Below are positions 41,030 through 52,745 of a stretch of 64,000 bases of DNA, in pieces. The stretch's first letter is position 1, and every line of letters starts with the position of its first letter. Below the pieces are notes generated by a model. The model was given only the letters and a program-made list of their open reading frames with translations, was not told the origin of the DNA and made no database searches. The translations under genes and the position numbers were made by a program. Source of the DNA: Agrypnia vestita (Eukaryota; Arthropoda; Insecta; Trichoptera; Phryganeidae); assembly GCA_016648135.1 (NCBI GenBank), contig JADDOH010000515.1:171968-235967 (forward strand). Reading direction: 5' to 3'.

Positions 41030-41290
41030 GACAGGACCTACGGGTACAGCGGAGTGTCTGATGGTGCAGGCAGGGTCGAGGGAAGCCGTTCCTGCGGAAG
41101 ATCACCAACCATATGGACGGATTCTGATGATGCTGCGCCAATGGATCACTCCAGGAAGCCGTCGGGAACAATGAAGAATTGACGGTGAGATTCCACATCG
41201 CTGCTGATATGAGAAGGGCCAAAGACGATAATTGTGTCATATTTACTATGTTTGAAATCGCCGACCAACAGAATGTAAAGACATGAACTA
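41030..41290 (+). pseudogene. Probable LINE ORF2 C-terminal remnant
   Basis: The plus strand reads VSDGAGRVEGSRSCGRSPTIWTDSDD, then MRRAKDDNCVIFTMFEIADQ after frameshifts. The GRSP--W-D segment and the preceding basic stretch are typical of the end of LINE ORF2 proteins. The match is short and broken, so the call is tentative. Confidence 0.35.
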
Positions 41291-42419
41291 ACGTAATTTT
41301 TTTTAATTTACACAATACGGTAGCATACCTGGTTCCAAAACGTTTGACTCGTTTAAAAAATTACTACGAGTTTGTAAATTTTGAAACACTTACGAAAAGG
41401 TCAAACAAAATTCTGTCATAAAATGTAGATAATGTCTAAGTAAATAAGTGTAGGATCTAAGTATTGTTAAAAAAAATAACGACGTCTATTGTTAAAAAAA
41501 TTAATCTGTTTACTAGGGGACTTAATTATGCAAGAATTAATATCTACTTCAACTGAAGTATAAATTTGTCTTATATTCATACACGAAGGGGGACATTTTT
41601 CCGCTGTGACCCAACCTTTCCTAGAGAACGGGTTTAGTTCGTCTCTGTAATTTTAGTTATCTGTAGTTGAAACGATGTAAGTAATCCGTAAATTGAAGTT
41701 ATATTTTTAAAGCAGAATTTTAAAAATAAATTAAGCCTATACATAGTTCCCGTCATTATTGACGCATTATTTCAATCTGTTAACATTATAAAAATTAATT
41801 TAATTCAAGTTAAGAACAAGTAGTAGGTACTCTCATAAGATATGTCAACATTGCGTGTGTATGTGCACACTGGGAAGGAACTAAAACTTATGATATTTGT
41901 TTTTATAATATTTATAAAATTTTAAAAATTCACTTGCTAGAAAATTGTTGCTTCGTACTAATTATACTTTTTGTAGTCAAATATAAGGTTTTTTGTTTTT
42001 TATTATAGAAATCAATATTACTTTATTGAAATTTTAGGTAGGCACCGTGTAGTCAAGGAATTTTAAGATAAATTTAATGACCCTGGTCACCTTTACAATC
42101 TATGAATTTCACCAAGATGATGTCTGCCATTACGAAGACGTAATTGGTTGAAATATATTTAACCCTGTTTGAAAAAAAACCTGTCTAGATTTGTCCACTA
42201 TTGAAAATTAGATCGATTTTTAGATATTTTTAAAAATCATTTCACTAATGTTGAACCACATAAACTCAAGAGTGGTGGTGAAATATATTCATAATTATTA
42301 GAAGATTACATATCTTCAATTCAATTGTATCTATGTACAAAGTTGTTTTTTAAAACGAAAAATGCAAAATAATGCATTTTCTTTTGGGGGGCGTCTTACC
42401 TTTTTTTTTACTTATTTCC
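41291..42419. other. No feature recognised
   Basis: A+T-rich sequence. Confidence 0.6.
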
Positions 42420-42650
42420 GAGTCGGCGAAGCGTGTCAAATCGTAAATATGTGAAAACGAGCCGAAAAATTTTCTCGGCTGTCGACTTCGTGTCACGTAA
42501 GACAAGCTAATTTTCCGCCTGAGCGGGCCCGACTCGGCTGTTGGCATCCCTGCTCGCCGTGTTCCAACAACCGTGCGGGCGAATTATATTTCGTTTAGAG
42601 ACCGCGGAGGGCGGGAGGCGAGACAGGGTTGCCAAAAATCTAAATTGCAA
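42420..42650. other. CpG-rich island
   Basis: GCGAGCCGA-type CpG-rich sequence at 42420-42625. No gene. Confidence 0.35.
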
Positions 42651-42659
42651 TGTTGATCG

Positions 42660-43310
42660 AATTTTTGAACACGTAATTTATTTATTTATTTAATGCCCTA
42701 ATGGGCTTAAACAAATATACAGAATATAAATTTTAAAAAATAACATAAGACAGATAAAATAATAATACAGTTAAAAGGCACAAAAAATAATAGTTAAAAG
42801 GTAAAATACTAATACAGAAAAACATAACTAACTAACTTACCATCACGCCGTTTCCCCGTGGGGGTAGGCAGAGAGGATAGAGCGCCATACTCTTCTGTCC
42901 TGACATACAACTTTCGCTTCGTCTACATTCATACATCTTCGCATGCAAGCTCGACGGTTGTTCAGGCTTCTAACAGGACCATCTTCCAGTATCTGGTTAA
43001 TCTGGTCATGCCACGTCTTCCGTGGTCGCCCTCTCTTTCTGGCGCCGTCAACACTTGCATCATATATCTTTCTTACCATTCTTTCCTCATTCATTCGCTC
43101 AACATGCCCAAACCACCTGAGCGACCCTATTTTTATTCTATGTATTATGCTACGATCAGCTTTACATTCATTCCTAATATCTTCATTCTTTACTATATCA
43201 TACATGGATTTACCACACATACGTCTAAAGGACCTAAGACAGATAAAATGATAATATAGTTAATGGTACAAATAATAATAGTTAAAAGGTAAAATAATAA
43301 TACAGAAACA
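42660..43310 (-). repeat. LINE 3' UTR, split by a LINE-A insertion
   Basis: Minus-oriented 3' UTR of the LINE whose C-terminus is at 43315-43671. It ends in an (ATAA)n tail at 42668-42690 next to AATGCCCTAATGGGC. It contains two copies of one segment (42738-42823 and 43242-43310; both have GACAGATAAAAT and TAATAGTTAAAAGGTAAAAT) on either side of the LINE-A fragment. Confidence 0.55.
42826..43235 (-). pseudogene. LINE-A ORF2 C-terminal fragment (best copy, 125 codons open)
   Basis: The minus-strand frame ends in HRIKIGSLRWFGHVERM, then GRPRKTWHDQINQILEDGP, RACMRRCMNVDEAKVVCQDR and WRSILSAYPHGETA. LRWFGHVERM-----KI---- GRPRKTW-D-I is a signature of the C-terminal region downstream of the RT in a large group of insect LINEs. 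Further copies lie at 32762-33340 and 55605-55860. It is 5'-truncated, with neither endonuclease nor RT. The frame is intact over 125 codons, so this is the youngest of the three. Confidence 0.75.
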
Positions 43311-43314
43311 TTTA

Positions 43315-43671
43315 TTATCCATTTCTATTTCGTTGAGATGTAAAGAATTGTATCAGCTTTGTCCTATACTCAGTTATATTATCAGCAAAAATTTCAGCCG
43401 CCTCTGCATGTTCATTCCTTAATGAGTGTAATCTGGGAATTACAGAGTTTTCTGATGCATTAGTTCTAACATTTCCGCTATAATAGAATAATGCACTGTG
43501 TCTTGATGACCTCGATGGGGCATATAAGTCGATCAGACTAACAATCTGGGGGCAATCAATCATGCTATTTATGATCCTATAAAGAAATATTAGGTCTGTC
43601 ACAGTACATCTCGTAGACAAGTTTAATAGTTGTAAATAACTAAGGAGATATTCATAATTGATATCTTCCAA
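43315..43671 (-). pseudogene. LINE ORF2 C-terminal fragment (118 codons open)
   Basis: Minus-strand frame with YEYLLSYLQLLNLSTRCTVT, DLIFLYRIINSMIDCPQIV, SLIDLYAPSRSSRHSALFYY, VIPRLHSL and FADNITEYRTKL. This is the RNase-free tail of CR1/Jockey-like ORF2 proteins (DL-FLYKI-N--IDCP-LL, VP-R--R---LF, PIPR-, -IF). It is open to its stop but lacks the catalytic domains. The 3' UTR follows at 43310-42660. Confidence 0.7.
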
Positions 43672-43724
43672 GCGTATATTTAATTTGTATTTAATAAATC
43701 TTAAGATTTTTTTTGGGTTCGGTT

Positions 43725-44560
43725 TAATGTCATAAATGTGGCATATTTCTCCAAATCATAGTCACAGCACTGTTGGCTGTACAACGCCTGGTGAGTCTTG
43801 ACTTCCTTATGAATCTCGTCTCGGTCTTGTACCAGCTCTCTTCAGTTCTGAATCTCCAAGGCAGATATATATTTGAGGACATTGTTACTCCATATTAATT
43901 TCATCCTTCCTAAGCTTCTTTGCCCTATTGGTCTTGAATTCAGCAGGTACTTCGGTTCCTGTTGTTCAATTATTCTCTCATGGTTCTACCCATTTTTTAT
44001 AAATTTAGTGACGCTTAGCTCCTTAAACAAAATATAGAAGTCCACTATCTAGAACCGGTCAAAATTTTCCTTCGAAAAACGTCTCAGCTGCGTATATGAG
44101 CACTAGTCTAATGAGCCTTTTGTGCAATAATGTATTTTAGCATTTATGAACGGCAGTCTGAATTTTATTTAATTTTGAAAACCGAAATAGCAGCGATTTG
44201 GGCTCACTATGCGCTTCTGGATCTCTTCTATAGTGTTATTTATTTATTTTGGGAAAAATTAACAGCAAATCAACATCTTAAGAAATATAAAATAATGGTT
44301 TATAAAATTATGTCAATTACAAATTTACCACTGAATATAGTAATTTCATTTAACAGCTATAACATATTTGTTATCAGAGAGCCAATGTACGTCTATGTAT
44401 CTTGGTACCGTCTTGAAATTTTGGCTTCCACATGAGAAAATTGGGGTTCGTTAGGTGCATCAAAGGCCATGTATTTAGTCTTCTGCTGGTTTACTATGAG
44501 ACCCATGTTTTTGGCAGAACTTTCAAGATTTATAAAGGCATTAAGTAAGGCGTAAGTCAT
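43725..44560 (-). pseudogene. LINE RT and C-terminal remnants
   Basis: Minus strand, in order: AFINLESSAKNMGLIVNQQK and TKYMAF (44520-44440, the RT segment after YADD); then, after an unreadable interval, RLIRLVLIYAAET and FEGK (about 44120-44040); then LLNSRPIGQRSLGRMKLIW, LEIQN-RELVQDRDE and VKTHQALYSQQ (43960-43750). These are the RT thumb, RPVL-YGSETW and GRPK-RW blocks of one LINE group. There are many stops and frameshifts. Confidence 0.6.
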
Positions 44561-45453
44561 TAGGAGTTTTCGCAGTTATATTGTATTTCTCTTAATATTA
44601 TCGTCAATAGCATTTGAATTTTTGCCAGAGATTAAACATCTCAAAAATTCTAAATAATTCGTTAATTAAATTTTTGGATGAAGTTGTACTTCACGGTCAT
44701 TTGGTAAAATTTCTCAAAAAATTGCGTAAAGATTTTTTAGTATTTTTGTATGGTATCGCTTTGATCTTTTGTTTATTTTCGCCTTTACTAGTGCCAGATC
44801 GATACCTACCGAGTACCTTCAAAACATTTTGAAATCAATAAGATTTTGACAGGCGCCGAGTTTATGATATGCGAGACAATAATTAATATCTTGCTGTTGT
44901 CCTAACAGGCTGTACTTTCAAATTATAATTAATTTAAATAATTCAACCGTGAAGCGACGAAGACTCGTTATTTTTTTATTATACTTAATTTTTATACCAT
45001 GAAGTTAGCCATCACAGTGATTAAAGTTTGTTTGTATGTATATTTCATATATTGGCTAATTTCATAATAAGAGACCCAGATTGCGAACGTAGTAGGAACA
45101 GGGTGAAATACATATACGCATTTATCCAGCTATGTTCCAAGTAAGGTATACAACATAGCACGTGGTTTATTTATAAATGCCAAGAAGTATTACTTCTAAC
45201 GTGCGTACATAAGTACGTGCCCACACATTTTTTTTATCATGTCGCAGACGTTTCATTGATGGCGCAATGTAATGAAATACTTACCATTGTCTTTAAAGTA
45301 TTTATATTTTTCTATAATACATACATATATCGGTAATTGAAATGATCCAATTCCATTATTATTATAATTTATTTTAAACGTATTAAATGAAATGAAGTGT
45401 AACGTTTGGATTCAATACTACCTACTTAATTGCAAGAATTTTATTTTTAAGGA
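44561..45453. other. No feature recognised
   Basis: A+T-rich sequence. Confidence 0.6.
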
Positions 45454-45720
45454 CTAGCTGTCCAGCCGCGAAAAATCAGGAAACATGATTTGGGTATTAC
45501 CTATTTATTTTTTTATACATAATAAAGAGCCTGCTAAACGTCGAACGTATTAGCGTTTTAGCTTAGCACTTCTCTTACAGTGTAATATTATTATATATAT
45601 TATATTTTTGACAGGCCAAGGAGAAGCGGTAATGGCCATGTCGGTTAGTTGCCGCATTGCCGTCTGCGCGTCCGAGATTCGAGTCTTTCGCCAGCCGTGT
45701 AATTTCGCTTCTTAGCCCTG
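45454..45720 (-). mobile_element. Possible Helitron 3' end (minus)
   Basis: GGACAGCTAG followed by T at 45454-45457 on the minus strand, with TCGCGGCTGGACAG just before it, like the ends of the other Helitrons. The interior and 5' end are not recognised. Confidence 0.35.
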
Positions 45721-45764
45721 AATTCCTAGCTACGGGACAGGCAGACAACTAAATTATTTTATTT

Positions 45765-46148
45765 ATTTTATTTTTATTTACTTTTTTATTTATTTACTTT
45801 TTTACGCCCATTACAGGCTTTTACATAAAAAAATAAATACATAAAATCAAAAAGTATATACATTAAACAATATCGGAAATAAGCAGTAAAATATAAAGTA
45901 TATCAATAAAAAGTACATGTATAAAAAGCAATAAAAGGAATAAGCAGTGAAAGTATCAGGTATAAGCATTAAAATATGAGTATAAAAATTAAAAATATAA
46001 ATTTGAAATATAAAATACGGAGCAGTAATGTGTATAAAAAAATATATATTACACATTATTACATGTATATGTTAACAGCAGTTAGTAATGAAATAAATAA
46101 TATATAAATAAAAAATATTGTCTCTTTAAGTATAAACTTAATTTTCAC
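45765..46148 (-). repeat. Older LINE 3' UTR, part 1 (interrupted by the Jockey LINE)
   Basis: Homologous to 26765-27110 throughout, with the tail TTTATTTATTTACTTTTTTA next to CGCCCATTACAGGC. It breaks off at ATTTTCAC (46141-46148), where the Jockey LINE is inserted, and resumes at 51002. Confidence 0.75.
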
Positions 46149-46452
46149 TTTGACTTTGATCTCAGGACATGCGGAGTACCGGGTTATATTAACCCCTTGC
46201 TCCTTCATCCGACGTAGCACAAAAATGCGAACCAGAAATGTGGGTTGTTGAAATTTTGAAAAAATTGTGGGTTTTTAATTTAAATGAAATGGGGGGGGTT
46301 AGTATTGTTAGTTGTAGATGAATTTAATTTAATTTAGGGGTTGGGGGATCCGGGTGTAGTGGTGGTGGTGGGGTGTGTGGTGTGGTGTGTAGGGTGTGTA
46401 GAGGGGTGTTGAGGGGGGAAGGGGGGGCGTCAAATGTGACGAGGGTGCTGCT

Positions 46453-49145
46453 ACCATGGGGCAGGATTTGCAAGGACCATTTTTGGTCTCTTTTTAATTC
46501 TAGAGTTTGGGTTTGCGTCGTAACCAGCGAGTTGGTTAATCGACGTGTTTGGGTGGCCCGGGATGCCGGCGTAAAAACGTTCGGACAAATGTCGGATGAA
46601 CTTTTTGATTGATGGGAGTCGTGCTTCTTTGTGAAGTAGTGTAATTCTCGTCCAACGGGGCGCCCCGAGCGCGGCTCTGATTGCCCTGTTTTGGAGAATT
46701 TGTAGTTTTTTAATGTTTGATGGTGCGGTGTACCCCCATATTGGGGCCGCGTATGTGAGGATAGGCCTTAAAACGACCTTGTACAGGAGGAGTTTGTTAT
46801 CAGTGGCCAGTTTGCTATTTACATTGCGTAGAATGCGCGTGTGGCTGATTTTATCTTTTCTAAAACATGTGGGGTGAATGTTAATTTTTTATCTAGAGTG
46901 ACGCCAAGGTACTTGACGGTTTTTGTCCATGGGACTTTTTGTCCGAACATCCTTATGCTCGGCTTGTGAGGCTCTCTACGTCGAGTGAAGAGGGTAGCTG
47001 CGCTTTTGGTGGGATTTATTTCAACGCGCCAGTCAGTACACCACTTTTCAAGGAGGGTGGCTTGTTTTTGTATCTTACGTATGGCTAGGCTGGGACTCCT
47101 TGAGGTAACTAGGTAGGCTGTGTCGTCAGCGAATTGGGCTATTGTGACGAATGTCGAGACCGGTCCGGGAATATTTAGAGTACCCGCTGTAGAGGATCGG
47201 ACCGAGGATTGAGCCTTGGGGGACGCCGGCTTTTAGCGGGCGGGTTGTGGAAAGCTTACCTTCGAGCTTGACTCGGAAGATTCTGTTTTCAAGGAAGCTT
47301 GTAGTTGCGTCATGCTGGGGGAGATACCTAACTGATCTAGTTTGTAGAGCAGGCCATTGTGCCATACTCTGTCGAAGGCTTTGCTGACGTCTACTGTGAG
47401 GACTGCTGTGGCTTTTTTGGTTATGAAACCGTTGTTTATTTGTTCGACCACACGAAGGAGCTGGTGGTTGGTGGAATGTTGGGCTCGGAAACCATGTTGA
47501 GAGTCGGGGATCATTCATTGAGTATTCTTCAGCTATTACTTGGAATCTGGTAAGGATTATTTTTTCAAGAACTTTGCCGGCACACGGCAGAAGGCTGATG
47601 GGTATATGATTTTGGGGTTGGAGGTGGTCTTTGCCTGGCTTGGGAATGAGAATGGCATCTGTAAGCTTGAAGGGAGTGGGAAAGTGTCTTAAGCGGAGAG
47701 AAGCGTTGCAGATAGCTGTCAGGGCACAAATTGATTTGGGGGGGAGACATTTTAGAATTTTGTTGGATATTGTGTCTGGGCCGGGGGCTTTCTTGGGGTG
47801 AAGCGCAACTATCGTTTTTTGGATCTCTTTGGGAGTAGTGAATCTTATAGGGGGACCAGATGGTGGCTGGGCTTTTATGGACTGGACACGTGTGTCGACT
47901 GTTTCGACGAAGGAGGGATCACCTTTGATCGGGTTGGGGGTGAATTGCTCTTCAAGGCTGTAGGCGAAGGTCTCTGCCCTCTCTGCAGTGGAATATACTA
48001 TTCCGTTTGGGCCCTGAAGAGGCGTTACACGCAGTTTTGGCTTTCGGAGGGATTTTGACACTTTCCAGAAGGCGTTTCTGTCATCTTCTAGACTGGAAAG
48101 GAAGTTGTACCAGCGGTCGTTGCGGAGGGTGGAGAGGGATTCCTTTATTTTTCTTACTAATTTATTCATCTGGATTCAGTCTGCTGGGTCACCGTAGCGT
48201 TGCCAGTCTTTTTGAATGCGGTTTTTTTTCCCTAATAAGATTCTTTATCTTTTCGGGAAGATCGGGGTGATGGGAATCGATGTTCACTACTTTGGTGGCT
48301 TCCTGTATGGATTTGTTGATGGAGTTGGTGAATTCTTCGATGGCAGTGTCAAGACTGGCTGCGTCGGGAATGCTGGTGGGTACCTTTATATTTTTATCTA
48401 GGATGGCTGGGAGTTTGAGCCAGGCGATCTTGTTGGTTGTGGGGCTTAGAGGGTTTGCTGGTATACTACCATCAGTGATTGTGAGGAGGACAGGGTTGTG
48501 GTCAGAGGATAGTTCTTTGACTACCTGAAGTGAATAGACGTTAGAGAAATTTTTTGTGATGATTATATCTATCACGTCGGGGCGGCCGCGTTTGGGGAAG
48601 AGTGTGGGTGAATCGGGTGCGTCTATTGATATCGGGTTTTTTTGGGCATATTTGTGGAGTTGACCATCTTTGTGATTATTGAATTGACTATGCCAGGTGT
48701 GGTGCTTGGCATTTAGATCGCCGGCGACGATGGTTGGGATATTTTATTTTAGGAGTTCGTCTAGTTCTGTGTCGACTAGGCGTTTGCCTGGGGGGAGGTA
48801 AGTCGAGATTAGCTTTATCGGCCCAGAGCAGTTGGTGTTGATAACTAGAGCCGTTGTCTCTAGGTTATCGGAAGGAGGGGTGGATGAAAGGCAGTGGTCA
48901 ATGGAGTATTTGACCAGAATGGCGGTGCCACCGCCTTTGCATCTGAGACGATCGTTCCTGTAAGTAATATAATTTAGGATGAAGAGGTTCCTGCTGGTCT
49001 TGAGCCAGGTTTCGTTAATTAAGAGGATGTCAAGGTTGTACTTGGTAAGGAAGGAGGTGACTTCGCCTACGTAGTCTTGGACTTTGCCATCGGTGTTCCA
49101 GTACGCCGCTTGGAGATTGGAAGGTTGGTAAGTTTTCCTAGCCAT
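46453..49145 (-). pseudogene. LINE ORF2: APE endonuclease plus reverse transcriptase
   Basis: ATG at 49145 starts MARKTYQPSNLQAAYWNTDG. The APE-like endonuclease (about 49145-48450) has ILLINETWL (catalytic Glu), GDLNAKH (Asp, Asn), RPDVIDIIIT and SSDHNPV (Asp-His). An in-frame TAA lies at 48744-48746 and a frameshift at an A run near 48225. The RT (about 48000-47000) has HPKKAPGPDTISNKILK, DAILIPKPGKD, VLTVDVSKAFDRVW (catalytic Asp), AGVPQGSILGPILY and FADDTAYL, reached through further frameshifts near 47500, 47280 and 47140. YLGVTLDKKL and a C-terminus ending in KRPKMVLANPAPW follow, stopping near 46453. The catalytic residues are all still visible, so decay is recent. Confidence 0.85.
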
Positions 49146-50733
49146 AGCGCGAGAGTACTTTATTAACTTTAGCCAGTATGAGTGCAGCGTGTTGCATGAA
49201 ATTTTTTAATTCTACAGCGGCTTCGCGCAGAATTGTCGGGTCTTGGGGTTGGGTGGCTGGAGTGGGGGGTCGTAGGGGGGGGGTTGGTGGGTGTCAGGTT
49301 GTTGGTGGTGGGGGTGGGGGGGGTAGCCTGACGGAAGTGAATAGTAGTGCGGAGGGCATGGGATGAAGTTCGCGAGTTCGCGAACGCTGGGACTGGCCAG
49401 CTTGAAGTGGTGGGGCGTGTGGTGTCACAGGCCATAAGGGGGGGGGGAAGTTGTACCGCTTTGCTGTAGCTGCGACGAGAAGTCGAGCGGTGTCTGGGGG
49501 GAGGACGGTTTTGGATACGTTTGGCTGGGTGGGCCGGGCAGCCGCGATAGTTGGCGGTGTGGTCCCCGTCGCATAGGGCACACTTGGCTGGGGTGTCTCT
49601 AGGTTTAGAGCACTCTGAAGAGGGGTGATTTCCTGCACATTTGACGCACCGGGGTTTCCCGAAGCAGCAGGAGGAGCTATGCCTGTGATTAAGGCATTTG
49701 AAACACTGTCCTTGTCTTGCGCAGGAGCGCAAGCGCTCGACAGAAACCCTGAGGTGGAGCACCGACTTTAGTTCAGAGAATATTTTCTTCCCCTCGTCGT
49801 TTCTCTTTAGGGAGACTAGCACGAGGGGGATGGCAGATCTGCCGGGACCTTTCTTCATCCGATGTACTGTTATAACTGGGTAATCTTTGGACAGGGCATC
49901 GGCGACGTCCTGCGCCTCGATAGTTTCAGGGATTCCCCTGATGACTACTTTTAGAGGCTTCTCTTCTGGAAGCCTGAAGGAGTGATGTTCAATTTTCCAA
50001 TCTGCTAGCATCTTTGTTAACTTATGGAAGTCGTTGGGTGTCTTTACTTGCAGATAAATGTATTGGCCCTTGTTTCGGGCAATATAGTCTATCCCTCTGT
50101 CTTCGAGGGTGGCCATGACGCGGTTGTAGTCCTCCTTCATGTGGAGGACTACTGGCGGGATTCTTTTGGGATTATAAGCCGCTTCGGGTTGGGACTGCTG
50201 TGGTGTTGGGGTAAGCGGCGGGCTGACTTGGGTGCGGGGGAGGGAGGGGGGGGGTAGATGGCTCCCTGCTGGCTGTCAGAAGCGGCGCGCGTTTGGTGGG
50301 GGGTGAGGAGGTTGACTCCTGGGTAGGGGTGGGTGGCCTGGAGGAGCGGGCTGGAGGCTGTTTGCCATCCGGAGTCTGGCTGGGTAGAGGGGGTGGGGGT
50401 CACTGCCCGGTTGATAGAGTGGACGATTTCACTAACGGAAAATAGTGATCCGTCGTTGGATTGCTCATCTGTCGGTGAGCGGGCCATGGATGGGCTGCGT
50501 GAGCGCTGCGGGGCATCGGGGGACTGTGGTGCGAGCATACTAAAATCAATGGTCGCGCCTCTGCGACAAAGATCATTCAGAAGGGAGCAGAGGTGCTGGG
50601 CCTCTTCGTTGTTGTAAGGGCGGTTTATACGGTTGATCATGAATTCATAGATGTCATGTTCGAAATCCTGGGTGGGGTGGCGTTGTGAGTAGATCTTCGT
50701 GGTGGGGGGGGGGCTATGCGAGTGGGTAGACAT
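49138..50733 (-). pseudogene. LINE ORF1: PRE_C2HC / zinc-knuckle nucleic-acid-binding protein
   Basis: Starts MSTHSHSPPPTTKIYSQRHP, with an acidic, proline/serine-rich N-terminal half. After a frameshift near 50165 it continues with KEDYNRVMATLEDRGIDYI and the PRE_C2HC-type fold (KVVIRGIPETIEAQDVADAL, PVITVHRMK). Three zinc knuckles follow: CFKCLNHRHSSSCC, CVKCAGNHPSSEC and CALCDGDHTANYRGC. A proline-rich tail contains at least one more frameshift (about 49230-49340). The genuine C-terminus, EAAVELKNFMQHAA then VNKVLSRYG, ends at the TAG at 49140-49138, overlapping the ORF2 ATG. ORF1 would coat the element RNA. Confidence 0.8.
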
Positions 50734-51001
50734 GGTGAAGGCGGTTGCGAAGTGTATAAGATAGGAGTAAGGTAAATAAATAAATAATTAGGTAAATAAA
50801 TGAATAAATAAATAAGAATAAAGAAGTAATAAAATAAGAGTAAAGAAATAAATTTAATGAGAAGTATAGATGTGAGGAGTATAAATGGTGTGTAATATAT
50901 AATTTATAAATACTATATGAATAATGTTCAAATGAGAATTAAATAGTCAGATAAGAGTAAGGTAGTAATAATGTAAGATAAAAGTATTGTGTAGATGAGT
51001 T

Positions 51002-51070
51002 ATTTTCACTAGACTATCATTAAATACGTCAGCCATATCACCATCTCATTTAGATAACTAAATGAGTTGA
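51002..51070 (-). repeat. Older LINE 3' UTR, part 2
   Basis: Begins with the second ATTTTCAC and continues TAGACTATCATT and CGTCAGCCATAT, matching 27105-27160. It completes the copy broken at 46148. Confidence 0.75.
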
Positions 51071-52585
51071 CGAGTTCCCAGACTATTTATGACTTGTGTC
51101 TTATAAGTGTGCATGGTGATTTTGTTGTATTATAACTTAAGGTTTTAATTCATATTTTAGTATTCTTATTACTTTTGCACGTTACTGTTATTTATACATA
51201 ATTTTCGACTCTATCTCCATCTCTTCTATTAAGTACAAAATAAATATTTTCATGCTTGTCATGGAGAATCTTTAATTTCAATTCAGAAATTTTTCGCATA
51301 GCGACGAGCATTTTTTCTCGAAATACTCTGTCTTGATGATACAGCCGAAATCAGTATGTTTTAAGGGAATCCATCATTTTTATTCATTGAAGTTATAAGT
51401 CGTGAACTATGTAAAAAAATGTTGAAACATCTAAGCAAAAAATATGTTATTTTTAAAAACATACTATCTTTAAAAACATAACTTGTAAGAAAAGATTTAA
51501 AAATATTTTTTATTAATTAAAGCTTAATGCAAAATTATATAAAAAATTATTAATGTTACAAGTTAGGTATATAAAGCCCACAAACTGGAGCTATTTTCTT
51601 CAGTTCTAAAACATCGTTGTTTTGGTAGTTTAGTAAATAATTTAGTATTGTTTTAGAAATAAAATATGTAGGTACCTATATAAAATATATGGAACTTTAA
51701 TCTTTTTTAATTTGATGTTTCCATACAAAGATTTAATACAAAAATGAGAGAAAATTTCGCTCGCGGAAAATAGAAATATTCGTTGGATCATACAATAAAT
51801 GTTTAAAATAACAGGCGACGTAAATTGAGGTACCATAAATCGGAATCGTCTATTTGGGAGATCCATATACTATACATAACTATTTTTAAAAAATGTTCCT
51901 AATTTAATAATCTCTTATTTAAATTAGACTATTTCTAGTTACAAAAGTATTATTTTAACTGAATGACGTGGCAGCCCTTTTGCCGAAAAGAAAACGTTTT
52001 GTCTCACTTTTCCCTGCGAAGTCTCGACTCACTTCTCGCTCTCACAACTAATTTGGGAATCCACCCCTCAAAAATTTTCCCCGTATATATTTAAACGGAT
52101 GTGCACCGTCTATTCGGGTTGACATTGTAAATTATTTAAATATATTAAAGTAGTATGTTATTAAAATTATGAACATCAATATTTACTGCGCTGGCGGTAA
52201 CTGTATGTCAAAGTAATGACCGTGGTTGATGCTTTTACCATGTTTCAGAGTCTACAATTCTTCGCAGAGAGTTTTAGCAAAGAACTTATACGGTATAGCA
52301 ATATTTAAAGAAATAATTTTAAAGAAAAACAGGAATCTGTTACAATAATAATGATGTATAACTCCTTATTGATTGTTATAATAAATAAGTGCTAGCCCAC
52401 TTTTAAACTGTCAAAATTCATTCGTTTTAAATATTTATATTATTTTTCATTTTATTTTTAAAAATATATTTAATAAATAAAAACTATTACTTCTGATTCT
52501 ATTTACGGCTGTATCCAGTATTTTATATATTGCGTGTCTTTATCATTATTGTCGCATAATGATCAATCTGCCATAGTTTCATTGT
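51071..52585. other. No feature recognised
   Basis: A+T-rich, with a slightly more complex patch at 51960-52120. No gene. Confidence 0.6.
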
Positions 52586-52589
52586 TCTA

Positions 52590-52745
52590 TTTTTCCCAAC
52601 TTAATCTATGGTGTTCCACGAAGATACATATTTGTTCTGGCATTCTTCTGGCATTCACAAGACGTGTCCAAACCATCTTTATTAACCTTTCTGTACGTTG
52701 AAATAGGAACCGGTACTTTACACTCTTTTCAATAATGTTAATTTT
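52590..52745 (-). pseudogene. LINE ORF2 C-terminal remnant (FGHV segment)
   Basis: Minus strand RWFGHVL, a stop, then MPEECQNKYVSSWNTID, the RWFGHV-RMPEER segment of LINE tails. Too short to place further. Confidence 0.45.

Larger units (their letters stand above)
46149..51001 (-). mobile_element. Jockey-type non-LTR retrotransposon, full-length structure, mutated
   Basis: 4853 bp on the minus strand, with a 5' UTR (51001-50734), ORF1 (50733-49138), ORF2 (49145 to about 46453) and a 3' UTR. The target sequence ATTTTCAC is repeated at 46141-46148 and 51002-51009. Outside it the flanks join to reconstruct the older LINE 3' UTR known intact at 26765-27185. Zinc-knuckle ORF1, an APE endonuclease plus RT in ORF2 and no RNase H point to the Jockey group. 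Frameshifts and stops in both ORFs make it non-functional now. Confidence 0.85.

Noticed and set aside
47359..48528. Several plus-strand ORFs of 60-90 codons at 47.3-50.6 kb
   Set aside because: Shadows of the minus-strand LINE ORF1/ORF2 coding sequence.
49169..49360. C-terminus of the ORF1 frame ending at 49169
   Set aside because: Out of frame after a homopolymer frameshift; the conserved C-terminus (also in the 59.8-kb copy) is in another frame and ends at 49138.
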